Made by a program: the position numbers and the translations under genes
Part shown: positions 8,356 to 17,012 of the stretch, piece after piece
Layout of the letters: every line of letters starts with the position of its first letter
Position numbering within the stretch: position 1 is the stretch's first letter
Assembly: GCF_046707225.1 (NCBI RefSeq)
Contig: NZ_JBJKOP010000032.1
Location: 1 to 64,000, forward strand
Direction: 5' to 3'
Source of the DNA: Caproicibacter sp046707225
GTDB taxonomy: Bacteria; Bacillota; Clostridia; Oscillospirales; Acutalibacteraceae
Length of the DNA: 64,000 nucleotides
The notes under the pieces: model-generated
What the model saw: the letters and a program-made list of their open reading frames with translations, nothing else
Told to the model about the DNA's origin: nothing
Databases searched by the model: none

Positions 8356-10476
8356 ATGGAACTTGCTTTGAAAGAATCCGTGAAAAAGCCGGACGGAACG
8401 GCGGCCGGCCGGAGCAGTCTCCGTGCTCCGGCCGCCGGGAACCCCGTGCGCCGCCCTGCCGCTGCCCGGTCTTTTCTTCAGCTCCGGCCCGAAGACGGTG
8501 AGAACGGGCGGAGCGAAGAGCGCCCGCGGCCGAACAGGACCGGCCTGCCGGACACGCTGAAAACTTCGCTGGAAAACCGCACCGGCCTTTCGCTGGACGA
8601 GGTACGGGTGCATTATAATTCCTCCCGGCCCGCGCGGTACGGCGCCCTCGCCTTTGCGAAGGGCACCGAAATCCACGTCGCGCCAGGGCAGGAGAAGAGC
8701 CTTCCGCACGAAGCGTGGCACGTCGTCCAGCAGATGCAGGGGCGCGTGACGCCCAACGCGAGAATCAACGGGGAAGCCGCGAATACCGACAGCCGTTTGG
8801 AACGGGAAGCTGAGGCATTCTATATAGGAGGTTCATCGAATCCTTCTTCAACATTAAACAACAAGGCGGCCGGAACAGTTGTCATTCAGTTCAATTTGAA
8901 TGAAGCCATTAATTATCTGTTAAAGCAATGCACTGCAAATTCAAGTCTTAAAGAAAAGTTATTGAAATTTTTTAAAGATAATAAAATTGATATTGGAAAA
9001 AACACGGATATTAATGATAAAAAAGTTATAGAAGCATTAAAATTATTTTTAAAAGCCTCCTCAGATAAAAAGAAAGACACTGAAGGAAAAAAAAATGGCA
9101 TGAAATTAGTGGAAATGTTGGCGCCTTTTACTATCTGCAAAGAATTTTGTACTAAATTTAATGCTCATCGGAGATTTTATAAGCTTACTCCTCCACCTTC
9201 ACAAGTTGTACATGAAATCAGACCAAACCCAAAGCAAATTCCGTTGAACAGGAACATATCCAATTTGGATATGTCTGGAGATACTTCGTTTAAAGACAGT
9301 ACGGATTATCTATGCAACATGCGACACTTTAGGAAAGAAATGAAATCCGGTCATATCGATAAAAACAAAGACGAATCTTACCCTCAACGTACATGCCTCA
9401 TGGGTATTTATAATATAATTTTATATTATAGCTTCAGGCATAATACCGTCCTTGCACGAACAGAAAGCACATCTGCAAATCAGCCTCTTTCATGGGTCAA
9501 AGTTGCAAAAAGGCTTGATGACGATCCAGAGTTGAAAGATATAAGTGTAAAGCAAATAATTCAATCAATGTTAAAACAACTTTTCGAAAGTCCAGCAGTG
9601 CCGGAGTTATATTCTGAGACGCATGCTTTAGCTACGGCAATTATCGGATGCGATTTTACAAACGGTTTTAGAGGTCAGCAATTTTTTGCAAAACTGCTTG
9701 GCCTTTGGCTAGAAAAAAATACAAAAAAATTGACGTTCTATACTTTTTTTACAAAATATTATTTTCCTGGTTTACCAAACCACAAGCGTTATGTAACTGC
9801 CGTCAATGAAATATTAGACGATACTGCTAAAAGTGATGATGATAAGATAAGAGACATCTGTGAAAAGCTACAAAATGGAGGTGAGGTAGGAAAAAAATTG
9901 GCGGTAATTTTAGCGAAAAACAAACAAACTATGAAGGATTTTTTGATTGAGTTAAAGGAACCTAAATCACAGCCAAGTCCGGTTTCTCCATTGCCGCCTC
10001 CAATGGCTCCACAGCAAACCCCGCCGGAGGCGCTTGCAGCAGCTGGGCCGGCAGTACCCCCGCCAGTCGGCACAGACATGGCCCCGCAGGAAAAGCGGCC
10101 GGAAGCACCGCAATTTTCCCCATCACTTCCAGTGGATGAAATAAGCGAACCAAATGCCAAAAAAGCAAAAGTGGATTCACCTCAAGTTACAGTAGGTCCT
10201 AAAACGTTCCGAATGCTGGCCCCGTCTTTCTCTCCTTCAACGTCGCTGTCAGGCAAAGACGCCGCAGACATGGCTCCTCATCAAAATTTGCCGGAACCGC
10301 TGGCAGATTTTGCTGTGGAACCGTTTTCGGATGACGAAGATTCTGAAATGGAAGACGCGCAGACAAGTGCGTCGGCGGATAAATCGACAGCGAGTGAGGA
10401 ACCCGAAAAGCCGAAAAAGCGCGTCGAAGGGGGCTCAGACACAGATACGGAAGATGATGAAGAGCCTCAAGGGTAA
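8356..10476 (+). CDS. DUF4157 protein, candidate cargo/effector of the injection system
   Basis: 706 residues. Residues about 62-125 match DUF4157: an LPDTLKTSLE opening, the LDEVRVHYN core, then HEAWH (118-122), an HExxH metallopeptidase motif. This family is known to accompany eCIS clusters. The middle (about 160-530, nt 8820-9960) is strikingly AT-rich compared with both flanks and I do not recognise its fold, so it looks like a transferred module. The tail is Pro-rich and acidic with repeated MAPQ/MAPH phrases. It carries two basic patches, PNAKKAKVD (599-607) and KPKKRVEG (685-692), that resemble eukaryotic nuclear-localisation signals; this may be chance. AAAGGA precedes the ATG. The gene lies convergent to the AAA ATPase. 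A cargo role is inference from domain and location. Confidence 0.75.
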   Translation: MELALKESVKKPDGTAAGRSSLRAPAAGNPVRRPAAARSFLQLRPEDGENGRSEERPRPNRTGLPDTLKTSLENRTGLSLDEVRVHYNSSRPARYGALAFAKGTEIHVAPGQEKSLPHEAWHVVQQMQGRVTPNARINGEAANTDSRLEREAEAFYIGGSSNPSSTLNNKAAGTVVIQFNLNEAINYLLKQCTANSSLKEKLLKFFKDNKIDIGKNTDINDKKVIEALKLFLKASSDKKKDTEGKKNGMKLVEMLAPFTICKEFCTKFNAHRRFYKLTPPPSQVVHEIRPNPKQIPLNRNISNLDMSGDTSFKDSTDYLCNMRHFRKEMKSGHIDKNKDESYPQRTCLMGIYNIILYYSFRHNTVLARTESTSANQPLSWVKVAKRLDDDPELKDISVKQIIQSMLKQLFESPAVPELYSETHALATAIIGCDFTNGFRGQQFFAKLLGLWLEKNTKKLTFYTFFTKYYFPGLPNHKRYVTAVNEILDDTAKSDDDKIRDICEKLQNGGEVGKKLAVILAKNKQTMKDFLIELKEPKSQPSPVSPLPPPMAPQQTPPEALAAAGPAVPPPVGTDMAPQEKRPEAPQFSPSLPVDEISEPNAKKAKVDSPQVTVGPKTFRMLAPSFSPSTSLSGKDAADMAPHQNLPEPLADFAVEPFSDDEDSEMEDAQTSASADKSTASEEPEKPKKRVEGGSDTDTEDDEEPQG

Positions 10477-10499
10477 AAGCACTCACCAATTTGGTTAGG

Positions 10500-12470
10500 T
10501 TATAAGACCTGGAAAAGTAAGGAATCATTTGCCGGCCCCGTTTTTCCTTCTTTTTCCGCCTCATTCCTGAGCGCTTCCGTCATCAACTCATCCGTAACCC
10601 GCCCGCCCCGCGCTTTCGCGGCCATGCGGGCCAGCCGCGCGGCGGCGTGGATCGTCGCCGGGGAAAGCTCCAGTTCCCGCGCGTATGTCTTCAGGTCTAA
10701 ATCGGAGCAATCCCCCGGGAACGCCTGTTTCCACAGCAGAAGCCGCTGCGCCTCGTCCGGCATGGAGAAGCGCGCCAGAACCGTAATGCGGCGCAGGAAC
10801 GCCTCGTCGAAGTTTTTGAACAGATTCGTGGCCAAGAGAACCGTCCCGCCGTACTGCTCGATGCTTTGCAGCAGGTAAGACGTTTCCACGTTCGCGTAGC
10901 GGTCGTTGGAGGAGCTTACCTCCGTGCGACGGGAAAACAGCGCGTCGGCCTCGTCGAAAAACAGGATGCAGCTTCGCTCCTTCGCCGCCTCAAAGATTTC
11001 CGCCAGGCGCTTTTCCGTTTCGCCGATGTATTTGTCCAGCACGCGGGAAAGGTCGATTTTCAGCAGTTCCAGCCCTAATTTATTTGCGATGGCGGAGGCG
11101 GCCATCGTCTTTCCGGTTCCGGATGGGCCGTAAAGCAGGCCGATCACGCCCCTGTTTTCGCCGGAATCCCCCCGCTTTTCCGCTTCGCGGTTGGATTCGA
11201 TGCAGCCGCAGAGCAGCTCCAGCCGATTCCTCGTTTCGTCCGTGACAATCAGATCGTCCATTTTCGCGCCGCTTTCCACATTCAGGGCGCCGGAAATCTC
11301 TTTTTCCTGCGCGCGCACCGCAAAAGCAAAGTCCCCGCCGCCGATCTTCCCGCGTCCCTCCCGGCGGCAATGCTCTTCAGCGGCAAGCCACGCGGTTTCG
11401 ATCTGCCGGAAGGTCATCCGGAAGTAATCCGGCGCTTCCGACGGTTCGATTCCGTACTTCCCGCAGAAATAACTTTGCGCGGTTTCATAATCTTTTCCGT
11501 TCAGAAAGCCGGTGGTCAGATGCAAAACCGTTTTTCCCTCAATTTCCGGCGCGGGGCAGTCTTCCCGGTCGCTGAGGATCAGGCACGGAATTCCCCGGTC
11601 CGGGAGCTGCCGGAACAGAGCTTGCGCTTCTTTCGCGCAATCCGGACCATATCCGCATACGCACAGCACGCTGTTGGAAAGCACCGCGTCCAGCGCGCAT
11701 TCACAGGAACGCGCGAAAAGCTCCGCTTCGTCCGGCTCTCCTCCGCATTGGTAAAACAGGCACGGGCGCTCCGTCCTTGCGGCGGCGCGGCGGGCAAGAA
11801 TCCGTTTTCCGCTTCCCGCGCGGCCGGTTACATAGAGAAGAATATTTTCCCCGCGCATCATTTTTCGAAGCGCGTTTTCGGCGGATTCCAGCAATTCATT
11901 CCGAACCGGCAGAAAATCGTCGGCATGATCTTGAAACAGGCGGCGGTTCCGGCCATGCTGCACGTTCCCGTTCAGCAAAAACCGAAGCACGTTCCTTCGC
12001 GGCAGCAGCGGGGTGAACAGAAGCGGCTGAACCGCGTCGCTTCCCTTTTCCAGGCAGAACAGGTAACGCAGGGCAGAGTGTTCCGCATCGGCGGCGTTCA
12101 GACCCTCGTCGATCCTGCCTTCCGAAGAAAATTGGGAATAGACGCCGCAGGCAAAGTCGAAATTCGGCACGGGCGTTCCCGTCAGGCTCTGGACGCTGTT
12201 GCGCAGGCCGCCGTCCAATTCGCAGCACAGGGCAAGGACGACGCAGAACCACCCGCATCCCTCCAGCGCAAGCGCTTCCCTCAGCGCGGGCAAGGTCAGA
12301 TACGGCTCCGAAGACTGTTCGCGTTCCCTGATTTCACGGACCGCTTCGGTGATCCGGCTCCGAACCGGTTCCGGATTGTCGGAATCCATCAGAGACACGC
12401 ATTGCTTGCATATCCCTATGGCATCCATTAGGTTCTGCCAGTTAGAATGGTACCCGTCCCGTGCCGCCAT
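10500..12470 (-). CDS. AAA+ ATPase of the eCIS (Afp15/Pvc15-like)
   Basis: 656 residues from the ATG at 12470. The C-terminal AAA+ module has Walker A GPSGTGKT (448-455), Walker B CILFFDEADALF (D/E about 506-507), sensor-1 LLATN and an RR arginine-finger pair. An upstream degenerate P-loop (GRAGSGK) suggests a second, inactive ATPase fold, as in Afp15-type proteins, which are thought to act in assembly or cargo loading. An in-frame ATG at 12512 overlaps the -10 hexamer of the gene's own promoter; AGGGGGAT 7-8 nt before 12470 decides the start. The gene is divergent from the structural genes. Confidence 0.85.
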   Translation of the reverse strand: MAARDGYHSNWQNLMDAIGICKQCVSLMDSDNPEPVRSRITEAVREIREREQSSEPYLTLPALREALALEGCGWFCVVLALCCELDGGLRNSVQSLTGTPVPNFDFACGVYSQFSSEGRIDEGLNAADAEHSALRYLFCLEKGSDAVQPLLFTPLLPRRNVLRFLLNGNVQHGRNRRLFQDHADDFLPVRNELLESAENALRKMMRGENILLYVTGRAGSGKRILARRAAARTERPCLFYQCGGEPDEAELFARSCECALDAVLSNSVLCVCGYGPDCAKEAQALFRQLPDRGIPCLILSDREDCPAPEIEGKTVLHLTTGFLNGKDYETAQSYFCGKYGIEPSEAPDYFRMTFRQIETAWLAAEEHCRREGRGKIGGGDFAFAVRAQEKEISGALNVESGAKMDDLIVTDETRNRLELLCGCIESNREAEKRGDSGENRGVIGLLYGPSGTGKTMAASAIANKLGLELLKIDLSRVLDKYIGETEKRLAEIFEAAKERSCILFFDEADALFSRRTEVSSSNDRYANVETSYLLQSIEQYGGTVLLATNLFKNFDEAFLRRITVLARFSMPDEAQRLLLWKQAFPGDCSDLDLKTYARELELSPATIHAAARLARMAAKARGGRVTDELMTEALRNEAEKEGKTGPANDSLLFQVL

Positions 12471-12510
12471 AAAAAAATCCCCCTTTTGGTTTGGCTCGAT
12501 CTTTGCTTTC

Positions 12511-12539
12511 ATTATAGAAGATTCATCCGGCTATTTCAA
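12511..12539 (-). promoter_or_regulatory. Sigma-A promoter of the AAA ATPase gene
   Basis: On the minus strand TTGAAA (12539-12534), 17 nt, then TATAAT (12516-12511). Transcription would start about 30 nt before the ATG at 12470. Confidence 0.75.
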
Positions 12540-12570
12540 TCGACAGCTTTCCGTAAAATGCTGTTATAAA
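12540..12570 (+). promoter_or_regulatory. Weak candidate promoter of the eCIS structural operon
   Basis: TCGACA (12540-12545) and TATAAA (12565-12570) are 19 nt apart, just ahead of the first rightward eCIS gene. Spacing is suboptimal; no better candidate is visible in the 123-nt divergent gap. Confidence 0.35.
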
Positions 12571-12593
12571 ACGTAAATTTCACGAGGTAACCT

Positions 12594-13814
12594 ATGGAGA
12601 ACGAATTTTTTCTGCGAAACAGATATGAAAAGGGCATGCTTCTGACCGCCGAGGATCAGGAGCAGCAGCAGGCGTACCATGTGGAAAAGCGCAGGCTGCT
12701 GAACCGCTTGGCCATGGGGTCCGGAATCGTAAACGGCTTTTCGCTGGGAACGGACGAAGACGGAACGGTGCTGACGATCGGCGCCGGCCTCGCGCTGGAT
12801 TTCGCCGGGCGTGAAATTTACCTTCCGCGGACAGTCCGAAAAAAAGCGGAGGAATTACTTCCGTCAACAGATCATCTGGAAGGATGGCTCCGTATTTATG
12901 TCCGGTACGACGAATCGGCCGTGGGCGAAGCGGCTGTTTTACCCCTGCCGGACGGAGGCCACCCCGTCATTCCGAACCGGATTCAGGAATCCCTGCAAAT
13001 AGCCGCCGCGCTCGAAGTTCCGGCTGACGGCGTCGCGCTTGCGGAAGTGCGGATTGCGCCGCGGGACGGGCTGCCCGTGATCGCGGACCTGAATCCTTGC
13101 AGCCGCACGTTCCGGTCCGCTCTGTTTTCCGTGAAGGACGAAACGAAGACTGCGGCGAGCGGGGTACTGTCGGTCAACCTTGACCGCATTCCGGACGATG
13201 AAGGTGTTTTTTATTCCCGGGAGGTATCCCACGGCTTAGGGCCGGGCGCGAATATCTCCGTCACCGCAGCCGTGTTGGACGGCGAGGGGGATTCCCGCTG
13301 CGTAATCAGCGGGAATTCGGAGCTGTTCGGCTGCCCCCTGCGAACGGCGGTCAAACTGTTCCCGGAGCGCGGGAGCTTCATTGCCGCGGTGCGGCCGCAT
13401 TCCGTTCGGAACGGGCTGCTGCGTCTGCGTTGGTACGCGCGGAAAATGGAGGACGGGGGAGAGACGCCTGAGGAAGAAGAGCCGATTCCAAACGAAAAAA
13501 GCAAGCCCGAAAATCAGGAAGCGGAGCCGGCTGAATCCGCTTTTCCCGAAAGCGCGGAGTTCCTTTTGAATCCATCGGTCGCGTTTTTGCGCAGAGGGCA
13601 GACCGTAAAATATACGCCGGTTTTTCACAACGGTATTTCCGGGAACGACTGCCGGTTCCGGGTTACGGATCCTGACGGAGGAACCATCGACGCGGACGGA
13701 ACCTATACGGCTCCCAACCGGGCCGGCGTTTTTGAAATCGCCGCGAGCATTGACGGCTTTCCGGAAATTTCGGCAAACGCCCTTGCCTGTGTCCTCTCGG
13801 AGGAACAGACATGA
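12594..13814 (+). CDS. eCIS-associated baseplate-type accessory protein
   Basis: 406 residues. The N-terminus RNRYEKGMLLTAEDQEQQQ followed by KRRLLNRLAMGSGIVNGF matches a signature I know from eCIS-linked proteins that carry a motif like RY.GMLLT..D...E......R.HNR.L.G.GVV.GL; their exact function is not settled. After a Glu/Pro-rich linker (about 290-325) comes a C-terminal Ig-like segment (about 330-400). The gene is first in the rightward operon, with GAGG before the ATG, and its stop overlaps the next start (ATGA). A structural role is inference. Confidence 0.6.
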   Translation: MENEFFLRNRYEKGMLLTAEDQEQQQAYHVEKRRLLNRLAMGSGIVNGFSLGTDEDGTVLTIGAGLALDFAGREIYLPRTVRKKAEELLPSTDHLEGWLRIYVRYDESAVGEAAVLPLPDGGHPVIPNRIQESLQIAAALEVPADGVALAEVRIAPRDGLPVIADLNPCSRTFRSALFSVKDETKTAASGVLSVNLDRIPDDEGVFYSREVSHGLGPGANISVTAAVLDGEGDSRCVISGNSELFGCPLRTAVKLFPERGSFIAAVRPHSVRNGLLRLRWYARKMEDGGETPEEEEPIPNEKSKPENQEAEPAESAFPESAEFLLNPSVAFLRRGQTVKYTPVFHNGISGNDCRFRVTDPDGGTIDADGTYTAPNRAGVFEIAASIDGFPEISANALACVLSEEQT

Positions 13815-15358
13815 AAAAACTGTTGAAAGCGCTCTGGAAAAAAATTGTTGCGTACCCGACCTCATGGAAGGATTATGTCACCGTCGGAAGATGGATGATT
13901 TATAAAAAGCTGCTGATCATCGTTTCCGTTCTGATCCCGGTTTTGGCAGTGGCGCTGATTTGCTTTTTCAGCCGCCAGCCGGCCGGCGCGGTACCCGTTT
14001 TCCGTGAATCGGATGCGAAGCTGAAGCTCTATTCGGGGCAGGCGGTCGTACTGATGAATCAGGGAAATCAGAAAATCTATGCGGGACAGGTTGCGGCTGG
14101 AAAATATTCCGGCAGCGGGCAGCTTTATTCCCCGTCGGATGGGACGCTGATTTATTCCGGCGATTTTTCCGAAGGAAAATACTCCGGTCAGGGAAGTCTG
14201 TACAACGGAAAACAGCTTCTGTATGAGGGTGGTTTCCTGAATGGGCTGTACAGCGGAAGCGGCACTCTATATTCCGGAAGCAATGTCCTTTATTCCGGTC
14301 AGTTTGCGAATGGCGCTTACGATGGAACCGGAACGCTGTACGAAGGAAAAAACATTTTGTATTCCGGACAGTTTGCTGGCGGGGCTTACAACGGAGAAGG
14401 AACCCTGTACGCAAACGGTGTCAAACGGTACGAGGGCGGGTTTAAAAATGGTCTCTACAGCGGTCAGGGTTTCCTTTACACGCAGGGCAAGCTGATTTAT
14501 ACCGGCAGCTTTGCGCAGGGGAAACGCGACGGGCAGGGAGTTCAGACCACGCCGGACGGCGTTAAGGTCTATGAAGGCGCCTTCCGTAACGACTGTTACG
14601 ACGGAGAGGGAAAATTATATTCCGGCGGCGGCGCCCGCCTTCAGTTCGAGGGCAATTTCATTCAGGGAAAGCCCGGCCCCAGCGGTTCCATTTACAATGC
14701 GCGGGGCCAGCTCCTGTACAGCGGCGCCGTATATGAAGGCTCCGTGGATTATCTGAGCCTGCTGGGAATCCCCGTTTCCACGCTGCAGACGGAAGTGAAA
14801 GAAGTCCCCGAAATTTATTATGGGTCCGGTTTCGTCGGGTATCTTTATCCGGAACTGGGTTTCGCGTTTCTGACTAAATATAATTATTCGGCGGATGTTC
14901 CGCAGAATCCCGAACCGCCGCCGTTGTCCGGGTCGGAGAGTACGGCGTCAAATCCGCTTTCTTCCGGGGCAATAGGCGGGAAAGACACCAGCCTTTTTGC
15001 CAAGCCGGAGGATAATCTGGTAGTTAATACCCTGCTGGTTGAAGAGCGGTTCTTTTCTCTGCAAATGCCGGAAAATGAATCTCCGTCCGCTGTAAAAAAC
15101 AATATTACCGGGTTCGAGGAACTGATGGAATCCCGGCTTGCGCGTATCTCATACTCCTCGTTCCGGCAGTGCTATCAGCCCAGGACCGCCGTCCGGGGAG
15201 ACCATCTGTTTGAGGCGCCGGATCTTCCCGAGACAGTCGAATTCACAGGAAAAAGCTTTGATCAGAATGAAATTACGTATTTTTATCGGACCAGCGACTG
15301 CACAAAAGACGGCGTGCCGTGGGTCATCTTCTGTGAAAAAGACAAGAAAAACGGATAG
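13811..15358 (+). CDS. Membrane-anchored MORN-repeat protein within the eCIS operon
   Basis: 515 residues. A basic cytoplasmic start is followed by one membrane helix (about 33-54, LLIIVSVLIPVLAVALICFF). Residues about 75-310 are at least ten MORN-like repeats of about 22 residues (YSGQFANGAYDGTGTLYEG type), which form beta-hairpin arrays often bound to membranes or partners. The C-terminal 190 residues are unrecognised and Ser/Pro-rich in the middle. It overlaps the previous stop by four bases, so it is translationally coupled with eCIS genes. I know of no such protein in Afp or PVC. It might anchor the particle to the membrane (inference). Confidence 0.7.
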   Translation: MKKLLKALWKKIVAYPTSWKDYVTVGRWMIYKKLLIIVSVLIPVLAVALICFFSRQPAGAVPVFRESDAKLKLYSGQAVVLMNQGNQKIYAGQVAAGKYSGSGQLYSPSDGTLIYSGDFSEGKYSGQGSLYNGKQLLYEGGFLNGLYSGSGTLYSGSNVLYSGQFANGAYDGTGTLYEGKNILYSGQFAGGAYNGEGTLYANGVKRYEGGFKNGLYSGQGFLYTQGKLIYTGSFAQGKRDGQGVQTTPDGVKVYEGAFRNDCYDGEGKLYSGGGARLQFEGNFIQGKPGPSGSIYNARGQLLYSGAVYEGSVDYLSLLGIPVSTLQTEVKEVPEIYYGSGFVGYLYPELGFAFLTKYNYSADVPQNPEPPPLSGSESTASNPLSSGAIGGKDTSLFAKPEDNLVVNTLLVEERFFSLQMPENESPSAVKNNITGFEELMESRLARISYSSFRQCYQPRTAVRGDHLFEAPDLPETVEFTGKSFDQNEITYFYRTSDCTKDGVPWVIFCEKDKKNG

Positions 15359-15370
15359 GAGGAGAGCGAT

Positions 15371-15943
15371 ATGGCCGGATACGGCATTATTGCGGACATC
15401 AGCAAATATCTGCTGGACACCGTGCGAAATTCTGTCTGCCCGAATCTGATTCAAAGCCGGGAACAGGTATCGCTTGGGCCGCCGAATAACGAAAATCAGA
15501 CGGCGCTGCTTTGCGTTTATCTGTACGGGATTCAGGACCATTACGATTATTTCCCGCGGGACGCGGCGTCTCTGATGCAGTCCTCGTCCCGGAAAACGGC
15601 AAAAGCACTTTCCCTTCAGTACATCCTGTTTTTCAGCCGACACGCACAGGTGCCGCTGGACGCTCTGACCGGGCACCGAGTGTTCGGCAGGCTGATCCAG
15701 CAATTCTCCGTCGGCCCGACGATCGATATTGCCGGGATCCACGCGGAAGCGGACAGCGGTGACCTTCCCGTGGAGATAGCGTTTTCCAAGTTTGACGATC
15801 ACCGGCGTCAGGAGCTTTGGAACAGCCTTTCCGAGCCGCTCCGCCCCGCGATTTATCTGGAAATCGGTCCGGTCCTTCTTTCGGGAGAATTGGAAAGCCT
15901 GAATCGCGTCGGTGAGTTCAGCGGGAAAGTGGGTGAAATATGA
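15371..15943 (+). CDS. DUF4255 tail terminator (Afp16/Pvc16-like)
   Basis: 190 residues. The start, GYGIIADISKYLLDTVR, and the following LIQSREQVSLGPP, LLCVYLYGIQ and HYDYFPRD are typical of the Pvc16/DUF4255 N-terminal domain, which caps the tube and sheath and sets length in injection particles. GGAGGAGAG precedes the ATG. It overlaps the next gene by four bases. Confidence 0.8.
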   Translation: MAGYGIIADISKYLLDTVRNSVCPNLIQSREQVSLGPPNNENQTALLCVYLYGIQDHYDYFPRDAASLMQSSSRKTAKALSLQYILFFSRHAQVPLDALTGHRVFGRLIQQFSVGPTIDIAGIHAEADSGDLPVEIAFSKFDDHRRQELWNSLSEPLRPAIYLEIGPVLLSGELESLNRVGEFSGKVGEI

Positions 15944-16554
15944 AGCTTCACTTCTCTTTTGCATTGGTGCTGCACCGTCCGTTTGATTCCGCCCCTCCGG
16001 AATCAGAGCCGGAATTTCGGATGGACGGGCGCGTCCTGAATCCGTTTCCGAAACCGGGCGGAATTTATGTTTTCGTCAATCAGCCTCCCGGCCCGGTTTC
16101 CGTTCTATGCCCCGGCTACCGGACTGTCGTTGCGGACATCTGTTCCGGACAGATCAAGCATATCTGCCTTGATCCGACCGGACGGTATGATCCTCCGCCG
16201 GGATGGCAATTAAGAACTGTGAAAACCGTTCCCGGCCACACCTGTTGGATTCGTGACTCATCTTGCGAAATACGGTTACTTACATATGAACGGGAAAAGC
16301 AAACGGCGCGTTTATATGCCCGCCCCGGATTTGTCGGGGGAAGCCTTCTCTTTTCCCGTGATAACGTGAGGGAGCAGGCCTTCATCTTGGAAAAACAGCC
16401 GCCCAACCTTTATTTTCTCAGTAATCTGAAGGAGGATTATGCCGGCGGGAAAGCCTGCAGAATTTATCCCGGAAAGGCCGACGACAGCGGGGACTGCCGC
16501 CTGATTATTCCACAGAGCTTGGAGTTTTCCGATGCGTTGGTAGAGGAGGGGTAA
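15940..16554 (+). CDS. eCIS operon protein of unknown function
   Basis: 204 residues, no signal peptide or membrane helix, mixed beta-rich composition with many Pro and Gly. I do not recognise the family. The tight four-base overlap with the DUF4255 gene and single-base spacing to the PAAR-like gene suggest a structural or assembly role, possibly an Ig-like partner of the terminator. Confidence 0.55.
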   Translation: MKLHFSFALVLHRPFDSAPPESEPEFRMDGRVLNPFPKPGGIYVFVNQPPGPVSVLCPGYRTVVADICSGQIKHICLDPTGRYDPPPGWQLRTVKTVPGHTCWIRDSSCEIRLLTYEREKQTARLYARPGFVGGSLLFSRDNVREQAFILEKQPPNLYFLSNLKEDYAGGKACRIYPGKADDSGDCRLIIPQSLEFSDALVEEG

Positions 16555-16555
16555 G

Positions 16556-16945
16556 ATGGGGTTTGGGGTTGTGAACGGCGCGCTGCTGCAGTGCGCTTTC
16601 GGCATGACGCCGTCCGTACTGACGGTTTTGCCGGAAAGCCGCGTCTTCTGCGGCGGCATGCCCGCGGCAAATATCATGGACTATCAGCCTTTCGTCAACA
16701 TTTGTCCGTTCGGGATGTGCACCTGCCCCGCTAACCCGGCGGTGGCCGCGGCGACGGCAGCGGCTTTGGGGGTTCCCACTCCGGCGCCCTGCATGCCGGT
16801 CCTGCTTTCCCCGTGGATGCCCGGGAATCCCGCTCTTTTGATCGGGGGGATGTATCCGGCGCTGACCCAGGAAAGCAAACTGATTTGTTCCTACGGTGGA
16901 ATCATCACCATCAACACGGCGGGTCAATTTTCCGCTGAATATTAA
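16556..16945 (+). CDS. PAAR-like (DUF4280-type) spike-tip protein
   Basis: 129 residues. Gly/Pro/Cys-rich, with MGFGVVNGALLQCAFG at the start and FVNICPFGMCTCPANP in the middle, as in PAAR-like DUF4280 proteins that cap the spike of contractile injectors. The ordered cysteines (about 13, 33, 51, 56, 58, 79, 111) could bind metal at the tip. GAGGAGGGG lies just before the ATG. Confidence 0.7.
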   Translation: MGFGVVNGALLQCAFGMTPSVLTVLPESRVFCGGMPAANIMDYQPFVNICPFGMCTCPANPAVAAATAAALGVPTPAPCMPVLLSPWMPGNPALLIGGMYPALTQESKLICSYGGIITINTAGQFSAEY

Positions 16946-16970
16946 TTTCAAAAATTGAAAGGAGAGAGCT

Positions 16971-17012
16971 TTGCGGGAAGTGACCCCGTTAAAGACAAAA
17001 AGCAATGGCTGA
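16971..17012 (+). other. Possible 13-codon leader ORF coupled to the sheath start
   Basis: A strong ribosome site GAAAGGAGAG (16958-16967) is followed by TTG at 16971, while the sheath ATG at 17005 has only weak purines before it. The TTG frame runs 13 codons to a TGA at 17010-17012, overlapping the sheath start, so coupled reinitiation is possible. Confidence 0.3.
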
